A stretch of DNA of 64,000 nucleotides from Eulemur rufifrons (taxonomy: Eukaryota > Chordata > Mammalia > Primates > Lemuridae), in assembly GCF_041146395.1 (NCBI RefSeq), contig NC_091002.1, positions 7,558,501-7,622,500 of the forward strand. The letters are read 5' to 3'. The stretch's first letter is position 1. Each line of letters starts with the position of its first letter. A program made the position numbers and the translations under genes. The notes beneath the pieces are model-generated. The model was given only the letters and a program-made list of their open reading frames with translations. It ran no database searches and was not told the DNA's origin. This document shows positions 11,568 through 21,639 of this stretch, piece after piece.

Positions 11568-11581
11568 GGTTAATCATTTCC
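11568..11581 (+). promoter_or_regulatory. HGFAC: HNF1-like binding site, HGFAC promoter
   Basis: GGTTAATCATTTCC matches the HNF1 consensus GGTTAATNATTAAC at the whole first half and centre, with divergence in the second half. It lies 78-91 bases upstream of the HGFAC ATG, in a promoter without an evident TATA box. HGFAC is a liver-expressed plasma protein, for which HNF1 control would be expected; binding is inferred. Confidence 0.45.
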
Positions 11582-11658
11582 ACGAGGCCCTGACCCCGCC
11601 TGCCCTGGCCACTCTGCTCCTGCCTTCTGCTGCCCCTTGCGCCACCCCAGGAGGAGCC

Positions 11659-11766
11659 ATGGGGCGCTGGGCCTGGGTCCCCGGCCCCTGCCCCCCACGT
11701 GGGCTGTGCCCCCTCCTCCTGCTTCTGCTGCTGCTGCCTCATGGGGCCCAGCCCCGGGCCGGCGGG
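11659..11766 (+). CDS. HGFAC: HGFAC exon 1 (signal peptide)
   Basis: Residues 1-36, beginning [11 protein letters not shown] hydrophobic core of eight leucines (19-26) marks the secretory signal. The ATG context is GAGCCATGG, a strong Kozak match, which decides the start. Donor GGCGGG|GTGAGC, phase 0. Confidence 0.95.
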
Positions 11767-14700
11767 GTGAGCACTGACCCTGGTTGCAGGGTGACCAAGG
11801 GTCCCCGGGATAAGGCCAGAGGGGGGTCCCCAGGCAGGGGTGTGGAGTGGGCCAGGGGCCCAATGTGGGTGGCTCAGGTCATGGGAACTGCCTTCTGGGG
11901 GTTCCTGCTGAGCCCTACCTGGGGGCTGTTGGTCCCTGTGTGGCCTTGTCTGGGCCCCTGTGGGCCACCCCTCTCTCTGGGCCCTGTTGGGTCCGAATGA
12001 CAAAGTGGGTGCAAGGGCCTCCGAGGCCTCCCAGCTGCTCCGGCCGCCCCAGAGCTGAGCCTGGATTGTGACCCTGAGCCAGTCCCGAATGCCTGCTGGG
12101 CCGCAGGGAGGAGCCGGGGCCCAGCTGAGGCCTGGGGGATGTCCGGTGTCCCCTGCCTGCTCCAAGACCTGAGTTCCCGATTTTGCCTGAGTGTGGGGCT
12201 GTCCCACACCGGCACCCTTTCGGCTCCTCCTAGAACCACACGGGCCCCCCAGAACCTAAAGCCACAGCGACCCCTGGGACCTCCACGACCCAGGTGACCT
12301 CCGTGACCTCTGAGACCCCAGCAATGAGTACTCCAGAGGCAGAGAGACCCCAAGGTGGTGGGTTCCTGCCCCCACCCAGGGAGGCTCCCTCAAGCAGCAG
12401 CCCCCAGGGCCAAGGTGGGTCAGGTGGGCTGGGGGGGTGTCCTGCTGCCCCTGAAGGCCGGTTGGGGGAGTTGGTGGTCACCAGGATGACCCTGCCACCT
12501 CGTCCGCAGTGCTCACAGAAGACGGCCAGCCCTGCAGGTTTCCCTTCCGCTACGGGGGCCGCATGCTCCACTCCTGCACTTTGGAGGGCAGCGCCCGCAG
12601 GAAGTGGTGGGTTCCAGGTGGGGCAGGGGCTGGGCCCTGGTGGGGGTCTGGTCTGCCCTCTCCAGCCTGCTGCCAACCAGCCTGGCACACAGGAGGTGCT
12701 CAGCACACAGCAGGGGGATGGGGAGCTCTGAGATGGTGGGGCTGGGGTCGGGTAGGCAGATTTCTGGGCTGGGACCCCTGTGTCACCGCAGGTATGGCCC
12801 CCCAGGTGTGCCACAACTCACAACTATGACCGGGACAGAGCCTGGGGCTACTGTGCGGAGGCTGCACCGCCTGCGGAGGGCCCAGGTGGGTGCAGGGCTG
12901 TGTGGGGACAGCCCGAGGCCAGGCCAGGAGGGAGCCTGGGTGGGGGGCGGGGGCGGGGCAAGGTGCTGGGGGCCAATGGCAGGCGGCTGACCTGGGGCAG
13001 GGGTGAGTAGCGGAGGGGCTCCGGGTTGATCCCACTGAACCCAGGAGTGGGTGGGGACAGCAGGGCCAGGGAGCCTCTACCGGGCAGCACCCTGGCCCTC
13101 TGGGGGCCGGTGTGGCCACATGGCCATCGCTGGGGCCAAGGCGCCCCCTGGTGGTGAGACCAGGCCTGTGGCCGCAGGGGCGTGCGCTGGACGGGGGACC
13201 CAGTGGGCGTGAGGGAGTGAGGGCCGTGGAGTCTGTGGGGACGTGGGAGGGGTCTGCTGCCTGACAGTGGGGATGTCAGGTTTCTGGGTGCCAAGTGCAG
13301 AGCCGGGCCGCTTGCCCAGGTACTGAGCGGGCACACGAAGGAGGAAGGGAAAGCCCGTCTCCCCGCCCAGAGGACTTGCACCCTGAGGACCCCCGAGGCG
13401 TGGCCAGAAGGTGGAAGGCCAGATGGAGGCCCTCGGCAAGCAGTGGGTGTCACAGACTCATGGCCCCGCCATGTGTTCCCAGCTGCCCTCGATCCCTGCG
13501 CCTCCAACCCCTGCCTCAACGGGGGCGCCTGCTCCAGCACCCAGGCCTCCCGGTCCTACCACTGCAGCTGCCTCGGGGCCTTCACGGGCAAGGACTGCGG
13601 CACAGGTGAGGGGGCTGCGGGGGCCACGGGGGCCTCAGGGGCCACAGGGGTCTGTGGCCTGGAGTGAGCAAGTACCGGGAGGATGGGAGCACAGGGGCTT
13701 GCCGGGATCTGCACGGGGCAGTGGGGGGACAGCGTGAGGGACTCCCTGTGCACCCCCCAGAGAAGTGCTTTGATGAGATCCGCTACGAGTACCTGGAGGA
13801 GGGCGACCGCTGGGCCCGCGTGCACCAAGGCCGCGTGGAATGGTGCAACTGCTCGGGCGGCCAGGTCTGGTGCGAAGGCACCCGCCACACAGGTGCGCCA
13901 TGGTCAGGGGGGCCTGGGTGCTTTGGGGGGCCATGTCACTGAACCCCAGGTGGTGTCCCCATCCCCACCTGCGCTTGCCCCAAATCACCCAGCAACAGCT
14001 CACTAGGGATGGACCCAGCCCTGACCCCACCCTTGTGGGACACCTTGAGGCCCCTGGCCCAGCTCCTGACCCTCCCCCCAGCCTGCCTGAGCAGCCCGTG
14101 CCTGAACGGGGGCACCTGCCACCTGATCGTGGCCACTGGGACCACCGTGTGCGCCTGCCCGCCGGGCTTTGCCGGGCGGCTCTGCAACATTGGTGAGTGG
14201 GTCCGCCATGGCCGGGTGCCCGGGGTGTGTCAGGGTGGACGCCACCACAGGCTGGCCTCACTGCTTGGCATGCACCCGCAGTGCCCGCTGAGCGCTGCTT
14301 CTTGGGGAACGGCACTGGGTACCGTGGCGTGGCCACCACCTCGGCCTCAGGCCTCGGCTGCCTGGCCTGGAACTCCGACCTGCTCTACCAGGAGCTGCAC
14401 GTGGACTCGGTGGGCGCCGCGGCCCTGCTCGGCCTGGGCCCCCACGCCTACTGCCGGTCAGCACCCAAGGCCACTCTGGGCTGCCTCTCGCAGGCAGGGT
14501 CTGTCCCGGGGAAACTGCCCAGCGGGAGGGCCGTGGGCCTGAGAAGACAGGGTCTGCCCCGTGTTGCAAGCCCCCTGCTGGGTGTCCTGGTGGCCTCCAC
14601 CCCCACCCTGCGGGACAGTGTGATGCCCCCAATCCTCCCCCACCCTCTCTGGGGGGCAGTGTGACTTCCCACCCGCCCACAGCTCCCGCACACTGCAGGA

Positions 14701-17700
14701 ACCCGGACAAGGACGAGCGGCCCTGGTGCTACGTGGTGAAGGACAACGCGCTGTCCTGGGAGTACTGCCGCCTGGCGGCCTGTGGTGCGCGGCTGGCGTG
14801 GGTTGGGAAAGCCCTGCCTCGGGCCCCACAGAAGTCACAGCAGGTTTCCCTGTGGTCCTCCCTCACCCCTACTCCTGGCCACTGCCCCATCTGAGAGATA
14901 GGGAAACTGAGGCTCACGGGACTGAAACTGAGGCTGGGCAGGGGTCACATGGTGGGTTAGTGCCAGGCTCAGGGGGCGACGTGCCTGCCGCAGTGGGTCA
15001 GTCTCCAGGTGGCAGCCTGTGCCGTGCCTGCCTCCCTGCACACCTGTGCCCGGAGGACCCCAGAGACGGGAGGTCGGATGAACGGAGTGTGGATGACATG
15101 CAGGACGCCCAGCCGGCGCACTGGAGTCGGAGCCTGGGGGGCAGCTCCCCACGAGGCAGCCTGCCCTGTGGCCCCCATTCCCTGGGCTCACATGCAGGGG
15201 TCTCTGCCCATCCTGGGCTTGGCCGTGGGGTCATGGCTGCTGGGAGGGACATGAACACCTCCAGGCCACTCTGGCTCTCACAAACCCTATGATTGGGTAT
15301 TGTTCCCGCATCCTACAGATGAGGAAACTGAGGCTCAGAGAGTGAGCCATGGGCCCACGAGGGCAGGGCTGGGCCCAAGCCCTGGACCCTCTTCTGGAAG
15401 AGCTGCCTAGGGCAGGGAAGAAGGCGGGCGGATCCCTGAGGGCCTGAGGAGGGTGGACAGTGGGCCCAGCTAGGACCCTCTCTGGCTGGTCTGTGCCCTG
15501 TCGACTGGTATGTGCGAGGGGAGCTGCCACCGAGTGGGGGAGTGACCTGGGGCCTCTGCTCCCAGAGTCCCTGGCCAGAATCCAGCCCCTGCTCCCCGAA
15601 GTCCTGGTGACCCTGCCCGAGCCTGCCCCGGCTGGACGCCAGACCTGTGGCAAGAGGCACAAGAAGAGGACCTTCCTGCGGCCACGCATCATCGGCGGCT
15701 CGTCCTCCCTGCCCGGCTCCCACCCCTGGCTGGCCGCCATCTACATTGGGAACAACTTCTGCGCCGGGAGCCTCGTCCACACCTGCTGGGTGGTGTCCGC
15801 AGCCCACTGCTTCTCCAACAGGTGCGCCCCGGCCAGCCCCAGCCAGCCCCGGCCACCGGAGCATCCAGGACCCGCCATCCTTGCATCGTCCACTTGCCCC
15901 TACCCCCCTGTCCTCAGGCACCTGCTCCTGGCACCGCCCGTGCACCCACTTCCCTGCACCCCGTGTAAGCCCATCCTCAGCCCCTCCATTGGCCATTATG
16001 TGTGGTCCCCAGCACCGCACCGTCTAGGGAGCTCCAGCTCAGTTGCGGCCTGGCCTGCAGAGGGACCCAGTGCACGTGGAGAGGAAGTGGGGGGCATGGT
16101 CCTGTCCTCCTCACAGACCCCACCCCTCCCAGGGCCTGGCTCAGATGGGGGGATTCGGGAGATGAGTGGTTGAGGGCATTGGGGGGACATGGGGGGATGG
16201 GATACGCCCCATCGCCAACCTTGCCTCGGCTGCCCAGGTGTCTCACAGGCGTCCATCCTGGCAGGGATCCAGGGGGCGCGGTGACAATGCGTGGGAGTCC
16301 CAGAGTCATTGAACAGCCAGGGAAACTGAGGCCCAGCCCATTCAGCCAGCTCCTAGCAATAGGGGCAGCTTGGGGCTGGCAGCCGGGTGTGAGGCCCAGC
16401 CTTGCTCACTCCTAGGGAGGGGCCGGCTGGGGTAGGAAAGCCCAGCACGGTCCTGTCCAGCCCTTTGCTGTGCCGGGTGAGGGGGTCAATCCCTGCCTGG
16501 TAGGCTCTGGCATGGACCGTGACACCCGGGAATTAGGGACAGGGGAGGGCAGGGGTCCAGCCAGCACCCCCATCAGTCACCCGAAGGACTACCATGTCCA
16601 GGGTGGGAGTCCTGCCCTGCCTGCCCGCTGGGCACCTGCAGCAGGCTCCTCGCTGGCCTCTAAAACAGGAGCCCGAGTCCTCCTTAGCATGGAATGAGCG
16701 GGGGGCTAAGGGGCCGGCCCGAGGAGCAGGCATCCACCCACCCCACTCCTGGAGTCCAGGGCAGGAGTGACTGTCCGCACAGCAGGTGGGGAAACTGAGG
16801 CCCAGATCAGGGACGGAGGGGCTGACCCCCAGCCAGAGTGAGGGGCTGTGTCTGGAGACCCCACCGGCCAGACAGGAGTGGGGGTGGGGCCCCAGGCAGG
16901 GCTGGGTGTCCACCCCCTTGGGCCGTCTCAAGGCAGACCCCACCTGGCCCGGCGCGAGTCTCCCCACAGGGCGTCAGTGGGGTTGTCAGTACAAACAGCC
17001 CCCCAGGTCAGCTCCTGCGTGTGCCTGGGATCATGGGGTGGCCGTGGCCCGCCATTCCTCCTGACCCCCAGCTGTCCACTGTCACAACAGCCACTGGGGC
17101 ACCAGCTCAGGCCTCTCCCGAGCCTGCGGGCTACACCACCAGCACCCCACCTCCCGGGGCCATCCCCACAGTGCTTGGGTACGGGCTGGTGGGGCTGGGC
17201 CAGGGCAGGAGAGAGATGACCTCAGTGGCCAGGGGAGGGCCAGGTCCGTATTGCTGCCTCCCCCCTGCACAGCCCCCCCAGGGAAAGCGTCTCGGTGGTG
17301 CTGGGCCAGCACTTCTTCAACCGCACGACGGACGTGACGCAGACGTTCGGCATCGAGAAGTACATCCCATACCCGCTGTACTCGGTGTTCAGCCCCAGCG
17401 ACCACGACCTTGGTGTGCTCGAGGACATGTCGGGCTGGGAGGGAGGTGGCCGGGCAGACGCACGGGGGATAGATGAGGGTTCAGGACAGGGCAGCAAGGG
17501 CGCCCACCCTTCCTGGTCTCCTAGGCCATGCACCCCTCTGCCCGGGGGCTGCACCCGTGGGACTCCTTGGCCACCCTCTGCCCATCATGGGCCCCCAACA
17601 GCCTTTCCTCTCAGTCCCCATGCCCCAGGCTGACCTCTGACCCCTCTCCTGCCCAGTCCTGATCCGGCTGAAGAAAAAGGGGGACCGCTGTGCTGTGCGC

Positions 17701-19267
17701 TCCCAGTTCGTGCAGCCCATCTGCCTGCCGGAGCCCGGCAGCGCCTTCCCCGCGGGACACAAGTGCCAGATTGCGGGCTGGGGCCACGTGGATGAGAGTG
17801 AGTGTGGGGGGGCGGGGCCCGGCCGTGCCAGGGAGAAAGTAGCAGCCACAGGCTGTGCCGGCCCTGAGCACACCTTGTCCCGCAGATGTGAGTGGCTACT
17901 CCAGCTCCCTGCGGGAGGCGCTGGTCCCACTAGTCGCTGACCACAAGTGCAGCAGCCCCGAGGTGTACGGCGCCGACATCAGCCCCAACATGCTCTGTGC
18001 CGGCTACTTTGACTGCAAGTCCGACGCCTGCCAGGTGAGCCGGGCCAGCCCCGCCCAGGACCAAGGTGGGGCTCAACTGGACCCTCAGTCTCAGAACTGC
18101 TCACCCTGGGGAGCCCAGAGCCGGGCGGGGCCTGACCTGGCAGGGCCAGCCAGGGACCCTTGGGCAGAGAGCTCACCCCTGAGCTGGTGGCCAGTGCCCG
18201 GGACAGGTGCTCACCGCTTCTGGAGGCTGCCAGACCCCCGCTTCCTCACAGCAGGGCAAAGAAAGCTCCCCCTCACCTGGGTGGGGGACTGAGGCCCAGA
18301 GAGTGGCCCAGGGTCGCACAGAGCCCAGGCAAGTCCCAGCTGTCCAGCCAGGGCCCAGGGCTGTCCATGTGACACCAGGCACCGAAGGCCAAACCCTTTT
18401 CTCAGAGTCCTCTCAGTCAGTCAACCCCAGTAACTAATGTTTACCGGGGCTCCCCAGGCCTGATCCCGTCTCAGCTGCTGTCGGCCGTGACATGGAGCAG
18501 CTGCTCTATGCCCCGTTTTATAGGCGGGGAGACGGAACCTAGACAGGTCAAGTCACTCTTGCAAGGCCCCCCAGCCCAGCATCCCCCCGGACCACACAGC
18601 AAGGAGCGCTGGGGGAAGTCAGAGTGGCTTCCTGGGGGAGGGGGTGTTTGTGCTTGTCCCAAGGGATGCGTAGGAGCTTGCTGCCTGGCGAGGAAGGCAT
18701 TTCTGGCAGTGGGAGTAGCATGTGTGGAGCACGTGGGGTGCATGCTGGCGGGCAGGGGAGGGGAGGGGGTGTTACTGGCTGTGAGGGTGGGAGGGAGCCC
18801 CGGGGGCCTTCAGGAAGGGGAGCACACCCTGGTTCGGGCGGTGCTGCCCCTCACAGCTGGGGAAGGAGATGGCTTCTGTCTGAGGACGTTTGGGGAAGTG
18901 GGCCAGCTCCCTTACTCAGGACACCTCTGCCATCTGTCCCCCAAGTTGTCAGACATTCCAGTGTCATTTCTGGGATTGGGGTGAGGGAGGCTAGTGGGGG
19001 TGGGGGGTGGAGCTGCTTTTGGCGTATCCCTGAGCCAGGCCCCTGGCTGTTGGTAGGTGGCTCTGACCAGTGTCTCTGCCCCAGGGGGACTCTGGGGGGC
19101 CCCTGGCCTGTGAGAAGAACGGCATGGCTTACCTGTACGGCATCATCAGCTGGGGCGATGGCTGCGGGCGGCTCAACAAGCCTGGTGTCTACACCCGAGT
19201 GGCCAACTACGTGGACTGGCTCAATGACCGGATGCGGCCTCCCAAGCGGCCCACGGCTCCCTCCTGA
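11659..19267 (+). CDS. HGFAC: Hepatocyte growth factor activator (complete, 14 coding exons)
   Basis: Secreted trypsin-like serine protease zymogen that cleaves single-chain pro-HGF (and pro-MSP). Coding exons: 11659-11766, 12234-12414, 12510-12606, 12806-12885, 13483-13605, 13761-13892, 14082-14192, 14282-14456, 14699-14784, 15566-15821, 17273-17412, 17657-17797, 17886-18034, 19085-19267. Total 1962 nt, 653 residues (human 655 from memory). All junctions are GT-AG with matching phases and no frameshift. Domain order: signal peptide with Leu run 19-26, Thr/Pro/Ser-rich segment, fibronectin type II (~100-146), EGF-like 1 (~157-195), fibronectin type I (~197-240), EGF-like 2 (~241-276), kringle (~282-363), protease (406-653). 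Activation follows Arg405 (PR|IIGG). The triad is His445 (AAHC), Asp495 (DHDL) and Ser596 (GDSGG). Introns are mostly short; the two above 1 kb hold MIR fragments. Residue numbers are my own counts. Confidence 0.97.
12234..12414 (+). CDS. HGFAC: HGFAC exon 2 (Thr/Ser/Pro-rich segment)
   Basis: Residues 37-96 plus one base. Acceptor CTCCTCCTAG, donor CCAAG|GTGGGT. Encodes [20 protein letters not shown] followed by TSVTSETPA, a low-complexity, probably O-glycosylated linker. An N-H-T sequon begins the exon. Confidence 0.93.
12510..12606 (+). CDS. HGFAC: HGFAC exon 3 (fibronectin type II, first half)
   Basis: Residues 97-128 plus two bases. Encodes [20 protein letters not shown] and [12 protein letters not shown], the PCRFPF hallmark of an FnII module. 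Acceptor GTCCGCAG, donor AAGTG|GTGGGT, phase 2. Confidence 0.95.
12806..12885 (+). CDS. HGFAC: HGFAC exon 4 (fibronectin type II, second half)
   Basis: Residues 129-155 plus one base: [17 protein letters not shown] then [10 protein letters not shown]. Acceptor CCCCCCAG, donor CCCAG|GTGGGT. Completes the FnII cysteine pattern. Confidence 0.95.
13483..13605 (+). CDS. HGFAC: HGFAC exon 5 (EGF-like 1)
   Basis: Residues 156-196 plus one base. [16 protein letters not shown]...[14 protein letters not shown] gives the six cysteines of one EGF module. Phase 1 at both ends, so the module is a symmetrical, shufflable exon. Confidence 0.96.
13761..13892 (+). CDS. HGFAC: HGFAC exon 6 (fibronectin type I)
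   Basis: Residues 197-240 plus one base: [20 protein letters not shown] ... [17 protein letters not shown]. It has the cysteine spacing of an FnI finger and is phase 1 at both ends. An N-C-S sequon (Asn226) is present where I recall Glu-Cys-Phe in human. Confidence 0.95.
14082..14192 (+). CDS. HGFAC: HGFAC exon 7 (EGF-like 2)
   Basis: Residues 241-277 plus one base: [20 protein letters not shown] then [16 protein letters not shown]. Six EGF cysteines, symmetric phase 1 exon. Confidence 0.96.
14282..14456 (+). CDS. HGFAC: HGFAC exon 8 (kringle, first part)
   Basis: Residues 278-335 plus two bases, with [20 protein letters not shown] and [14 protein letters not shown]. Kringle start; contains an N-G-T sequon. 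Donor TGCCG|GTCAGC is weaker than its neighbours, but the phase fits exon 9 exactly. Confidence 0.95.
14699..14784 (+). CDS. HGFAC: HGFAC exon 9 (kringle, second part)
   Basis: Residues 336-364 plus one base: [20 protein letters not shown] then WEYCRLAAC, the RNPD...PWCY kringle signature. Acceptor CACTGCAG, donor TGTG|GTGCGC. Confidence 0.96.
14875..14960 (-). repeat. MIR-like fragment in HGFAC intron 9
   Basis: GAGAGATAGGGAAACTGAGG followed by a partial second copy AACTGAGGCTGGGCA; reverse-complement MIR tail. Confidence 0.45.
15270..15410 (-). repeat. MIR fragment in HGFAC intron 9
   Basis: CTACAGATGAGGAAACTGAG then GCTCAGAGAGTGAGCC, near-consensus reverse-complement MIR with ~100 bases of flanking similarity. 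Confidence 0.6.
15566..15821 (+). CDS. HGFAC: HGFAC exon 10 (activation region, catalytic His)
   Basis: Residues 365-449 plus two bases. Holds the secondary processing site after Arg369 (ESLAR|IQ; Val follows in human from memory), Cys392 that should tether the light chain, the basic RHKKR stretch (395-399), the activation bond Arg405-Ile406 (RPR|IIGG) and the active-site histidine in VVSAAHC (His445). Confidence 0.96.
15822..17272 (+). other. HGFAC: HGFAC intron 10
   Basis: 1.45 kb between GT-AG ends. Holds MIR-like minus-strand fragments around 16300-16420 and 16780-16860 (GGGGAAACTGAGGCCCAG). No exon evidence. Confidence 0.7.
17273..17412 (+). CDS. HGFAC: HGFAC exon 11 (protease, catalytic Asp)
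   Basis: Residues 450-496 plus one base: [20 protein letters not shown], then [19 protein letters not shown], then FSPSDHDL. Asp495 in DHDL is the triad aspartate. N-R-T sequon at Asn466. Confidence 0.96.
17657..17797 (+). CDS. HGFAC: HGFAC exon 12 (protease)
   Basis: Residues 497-543 plus one base, [20 protein letters not shown] and [20 protein letters not shown], ending GWGHVDE. Includes the conserved trypsin-fold QPICLP and IAGWG motifs. Confidence 0.96.
17886..18034 (+). CDS. HGFAC: HGFAC exon 13 (protease, S1 pocket)
   Basis: Residues 544-593, [20 protein letters not shown] through [15 protein letters not shown]. The SDACQ run contributes the S1 aspartate (Asp590) that gives specificity for Arg/Lys. 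Ends in phase 0 at CAG|GTGAGC, just before GDSGG. Confidence 0.96.
18035..19084 (+). other. HGFAC: HGFAC intron 13
   Basis: 1.05 kb. Contains a MIR-like fragment at about 18425-18600, minus strand (TTTTATAGGCGGGGAGACGG). No exon evidence. Confidence 0.65.
19085..19267 (+). CDS. HGFAC: HGFAC exon 14 (catalytic Ser, stop)
   Basis: Residues 594-653 and TGA (19265-19267): [28 protein letters not shown], then [17 protein letters not shown] and a basic tail PPKRPTAPS. Ser596 is the nucleophile. Its 3' UTR is very short. Confidence 0.97.
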   Translation, partial: GDSGGPLACEKNGMAYLYGIISWGDGCGRLNKPGVYTRVANYVDWLNDRMRPPKRPTAPS

Positions 19268-19313
19268 GACCCTAGAGGGGCATCTTCTCCACTCCCCATC
19301 CCACCTCTCTGAC

Positions 19314-19319
19314 AATAAA
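19314..19319 (+). terminator. HGFAC: Poly(A) signal, HGFAC
   Basis: AATAAA 47 bases after the HGFAC stop (GACAATAAAGATGTTCCGG). Predicts a 3' UTR of only ~70 bases. Confidence 0.8.
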
Positions 19320-20769
19320 GATGTTCCGGAGAACCCGGCCCATGTTTCCAGGCCCTCCCTCCAGCCTGGCCCTTTCTCCAGGCCACGACCTGGGCCCACG
19401 TCTGTGCCCAACTGGCCGTGGGTGGGGACCTGGAGCCAGCGCAGTTCCTCAGTGGAGGTGGGAACCTGCCACCTTGCAGGGAGGGCCTGGCCCCATGGCC
19501 CAGGGAGTCCGGTGGGGACTTGAGTCCAGGCCCTCCCCAGGGCTCAAACAGTGTCCAGCCTACACCCCCTCCTAGGTCCGCACCCAGGCAGGTGTGTGAC
19601 CAGGGTCCAGGCACCTGGGTTGTCCCAGGGGAGGAAGTGGAAGACAAGCCCTGGCCCTTGGGCCCTGGACGGTGGCGTGAGCCAAGTGGTGTGCAAAGGG
19701 TCACAACCTGATAAAGACAGGCCGTGTGGGACCCGCTGGCCGTCGTTTGGCCTTCAAGACGGCAGCCCGTGACCAGCAGCTCTCCCTGCACTGTGCATTC
19801 CAGAGGGAGGGGCTGGAGACTGCCTCTGGCAGGGGCCAGGGACGGGGCCACAGGCAGTTAGCGGTCACTGCCGGTGCTCAACTTGCTGGGGCCATCCCCC
19901 TGCCTTGGCTCTTTTGAATGGACAGGAGGAGGAAGGGCTGGAGGCCAGAGGGCGCAGGATGTGTGGTAGGGCTAAGGGGAGACCTCTGGGGCACTGCAGG
20001 TTCCTCTCTGCTCTGCAGCCTGGAATGTTCTCTCCTGTGCCGCCCCTCCTCCCCTTGACGCTCCGGCCCAGTGGGTCCTCTCTCATTCATGCGTGGTCAG
20101 GCATGCACGTGGGCACGGCAGGACGCAGGCTTTGCCCGACAGCCCCGCCCGCCGTCGCTCCTGTGCAGGGTGCATGCAGAAACCCGACTGGTGCAGCTTA
20201 AGCACGTACTGGGAAGTCAGCGGCCTGCTGACGTCAACTTGCCAATTCTATCGGCTCCCTTTTGTCAGGACAGCAAAAGCGTTCCCAGAACCCCTTTACC
20301 CCGCAGAGTGGCACCTAGCTCTCATCTACCTGAAAGGGCCACAGAGCCACGCCTGGCTGCAGAGGAGGCTGGAGGGTAGGGAACAGGATTGCCGCAGCCG
20401 GCTCAGCTAAGTCTGGGCCACAGGCTGGGCATTCACAGCCGGGCAGAACCAGGTTCTGAGCAAAGTGGAAAGAGACAGGCACTGGGAGCCCACCCAGCAG
20501 CCAGAGCCCAGGCGCTTCCCCCACTGCCCTGACAGCCAGGCATGGGCCTAGAGCCCTCAAGCTCATTGAAGCCCCTGCCGCTATGTTGGTTGCAGTCCCA
20601 GACAGCAACTGGGGCAGACGCTGGTGCCAGTGCCCCAAGGTCACGGAGGGCAGGGCAGCCCCTCTTCATGAGCTTGGGGCCTCCAGCTGCCACCAGGGCT
20701 CAGTGACCTTGTATGGCTCCAGCCCCATCATGAGCCACATCTGAGCTGAGCTCTCCCCAGTACCTCTCC

Positions 20770-20912
20770 CCTGTGAGTGCCGGGTGTTTTCAGCAATTTC
20801 TCTGTGTCTACTGAGATAAACATGAATCTTCTCGGATCCCTGAATGCAATGCCTGCATTTATAGGTTTTTCTGGTGTCAAGCCAGCCTTGCATTCCTGCA
20901 GTGAAGGGGACT
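20770..20912 (-). mobile_element. L1 fragment (ORF2 region), left piece
   Basis: Plus-strand text is antisense to L1 ORF2: GTCAAGCCAGCCTTGCATTC is the complement of a familiar L1 stretch. It is heavily diverged and non-coding. Its continuation is found at 21640. Confidence 0.65.
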
Positions 20913-21121
20913 GGGTGGGAATGTGAGCCAGGGGTCCTCCATTGCCCCTCCAGGGCTGCTCCACCTTCTCACCTTGAGCTTGGCCTCTGGGCTGCGTTGG
21001 TGGGCTCTGTGCCCCTCAGTTTCTTGCTGGACCTTTGGGGAGCCCCAGCAGTGGGCTGGGGGAAAAGAGAGAGTGAGACTGGGGTACATAGTTTCCTGGC
21101 TCCCTTTTCTTGGGTGGCCTC

Positions 21122-21485
21122 AGTGTTGTGGGCGGAACTGTGTCCTCCTGCAATTCCATGTTGAAGCCCTACCCCCACACCTCAGAACATGACCGTGTTT
21201 GGAGACAGAGTCTTTACGAAGGTGATTGTAAGGAGGAGGTGATTAGGGTGGGGACCAATCTGTACAACTGGTGACTGGGATGCAGACACGCACCGAGGGA
21301 AGGTGATGCGAGGATACTCGAGGAGAGGACAGAGGCAAGAGGTGGGGAACAGTCGCCCCCTCACAGCTTCCAAGGGCCAGCCCTGCCCACACTCGGCCTC
21401 CAGAAATGTGGGTTGGCCAAGTTCTGTTGCTGAAGCCACCCAACCTGTAGTACTTCTTAACGGTGTCCCCAGCAAGCAGATGAAC
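21122..21485 (+). mobile_element. MaLR-type LTR (MST/MLT1-like)
   Basis: Starts GGCGGAACTGTGTCCTCCTG, followed by CCATGTTGAAGCCCTACCCC and, later, GGCCTCCAGAAATGTG and GCCACCCAACCTGTAGTACT, all in the order seen in MaLR-class LTRs. Family assignment is from memory, and the exact subfamily is uncertain. Confidence 0.5.
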
Positions 21486-21639
21486 CCAGGACATACTGCC
21501 TTTCTCCTCCTGAGGTTCCCGTGGTCACTCCACCCTCCCCTGCTGAGCTCTTGCCCGCGGATCCCCTGTCCTGACCACACCTTTGTAAACAAGCCCTCCT
21601 GGACTTGTCCTGCCACTGGTGCCACCTATTGGGACCCTG

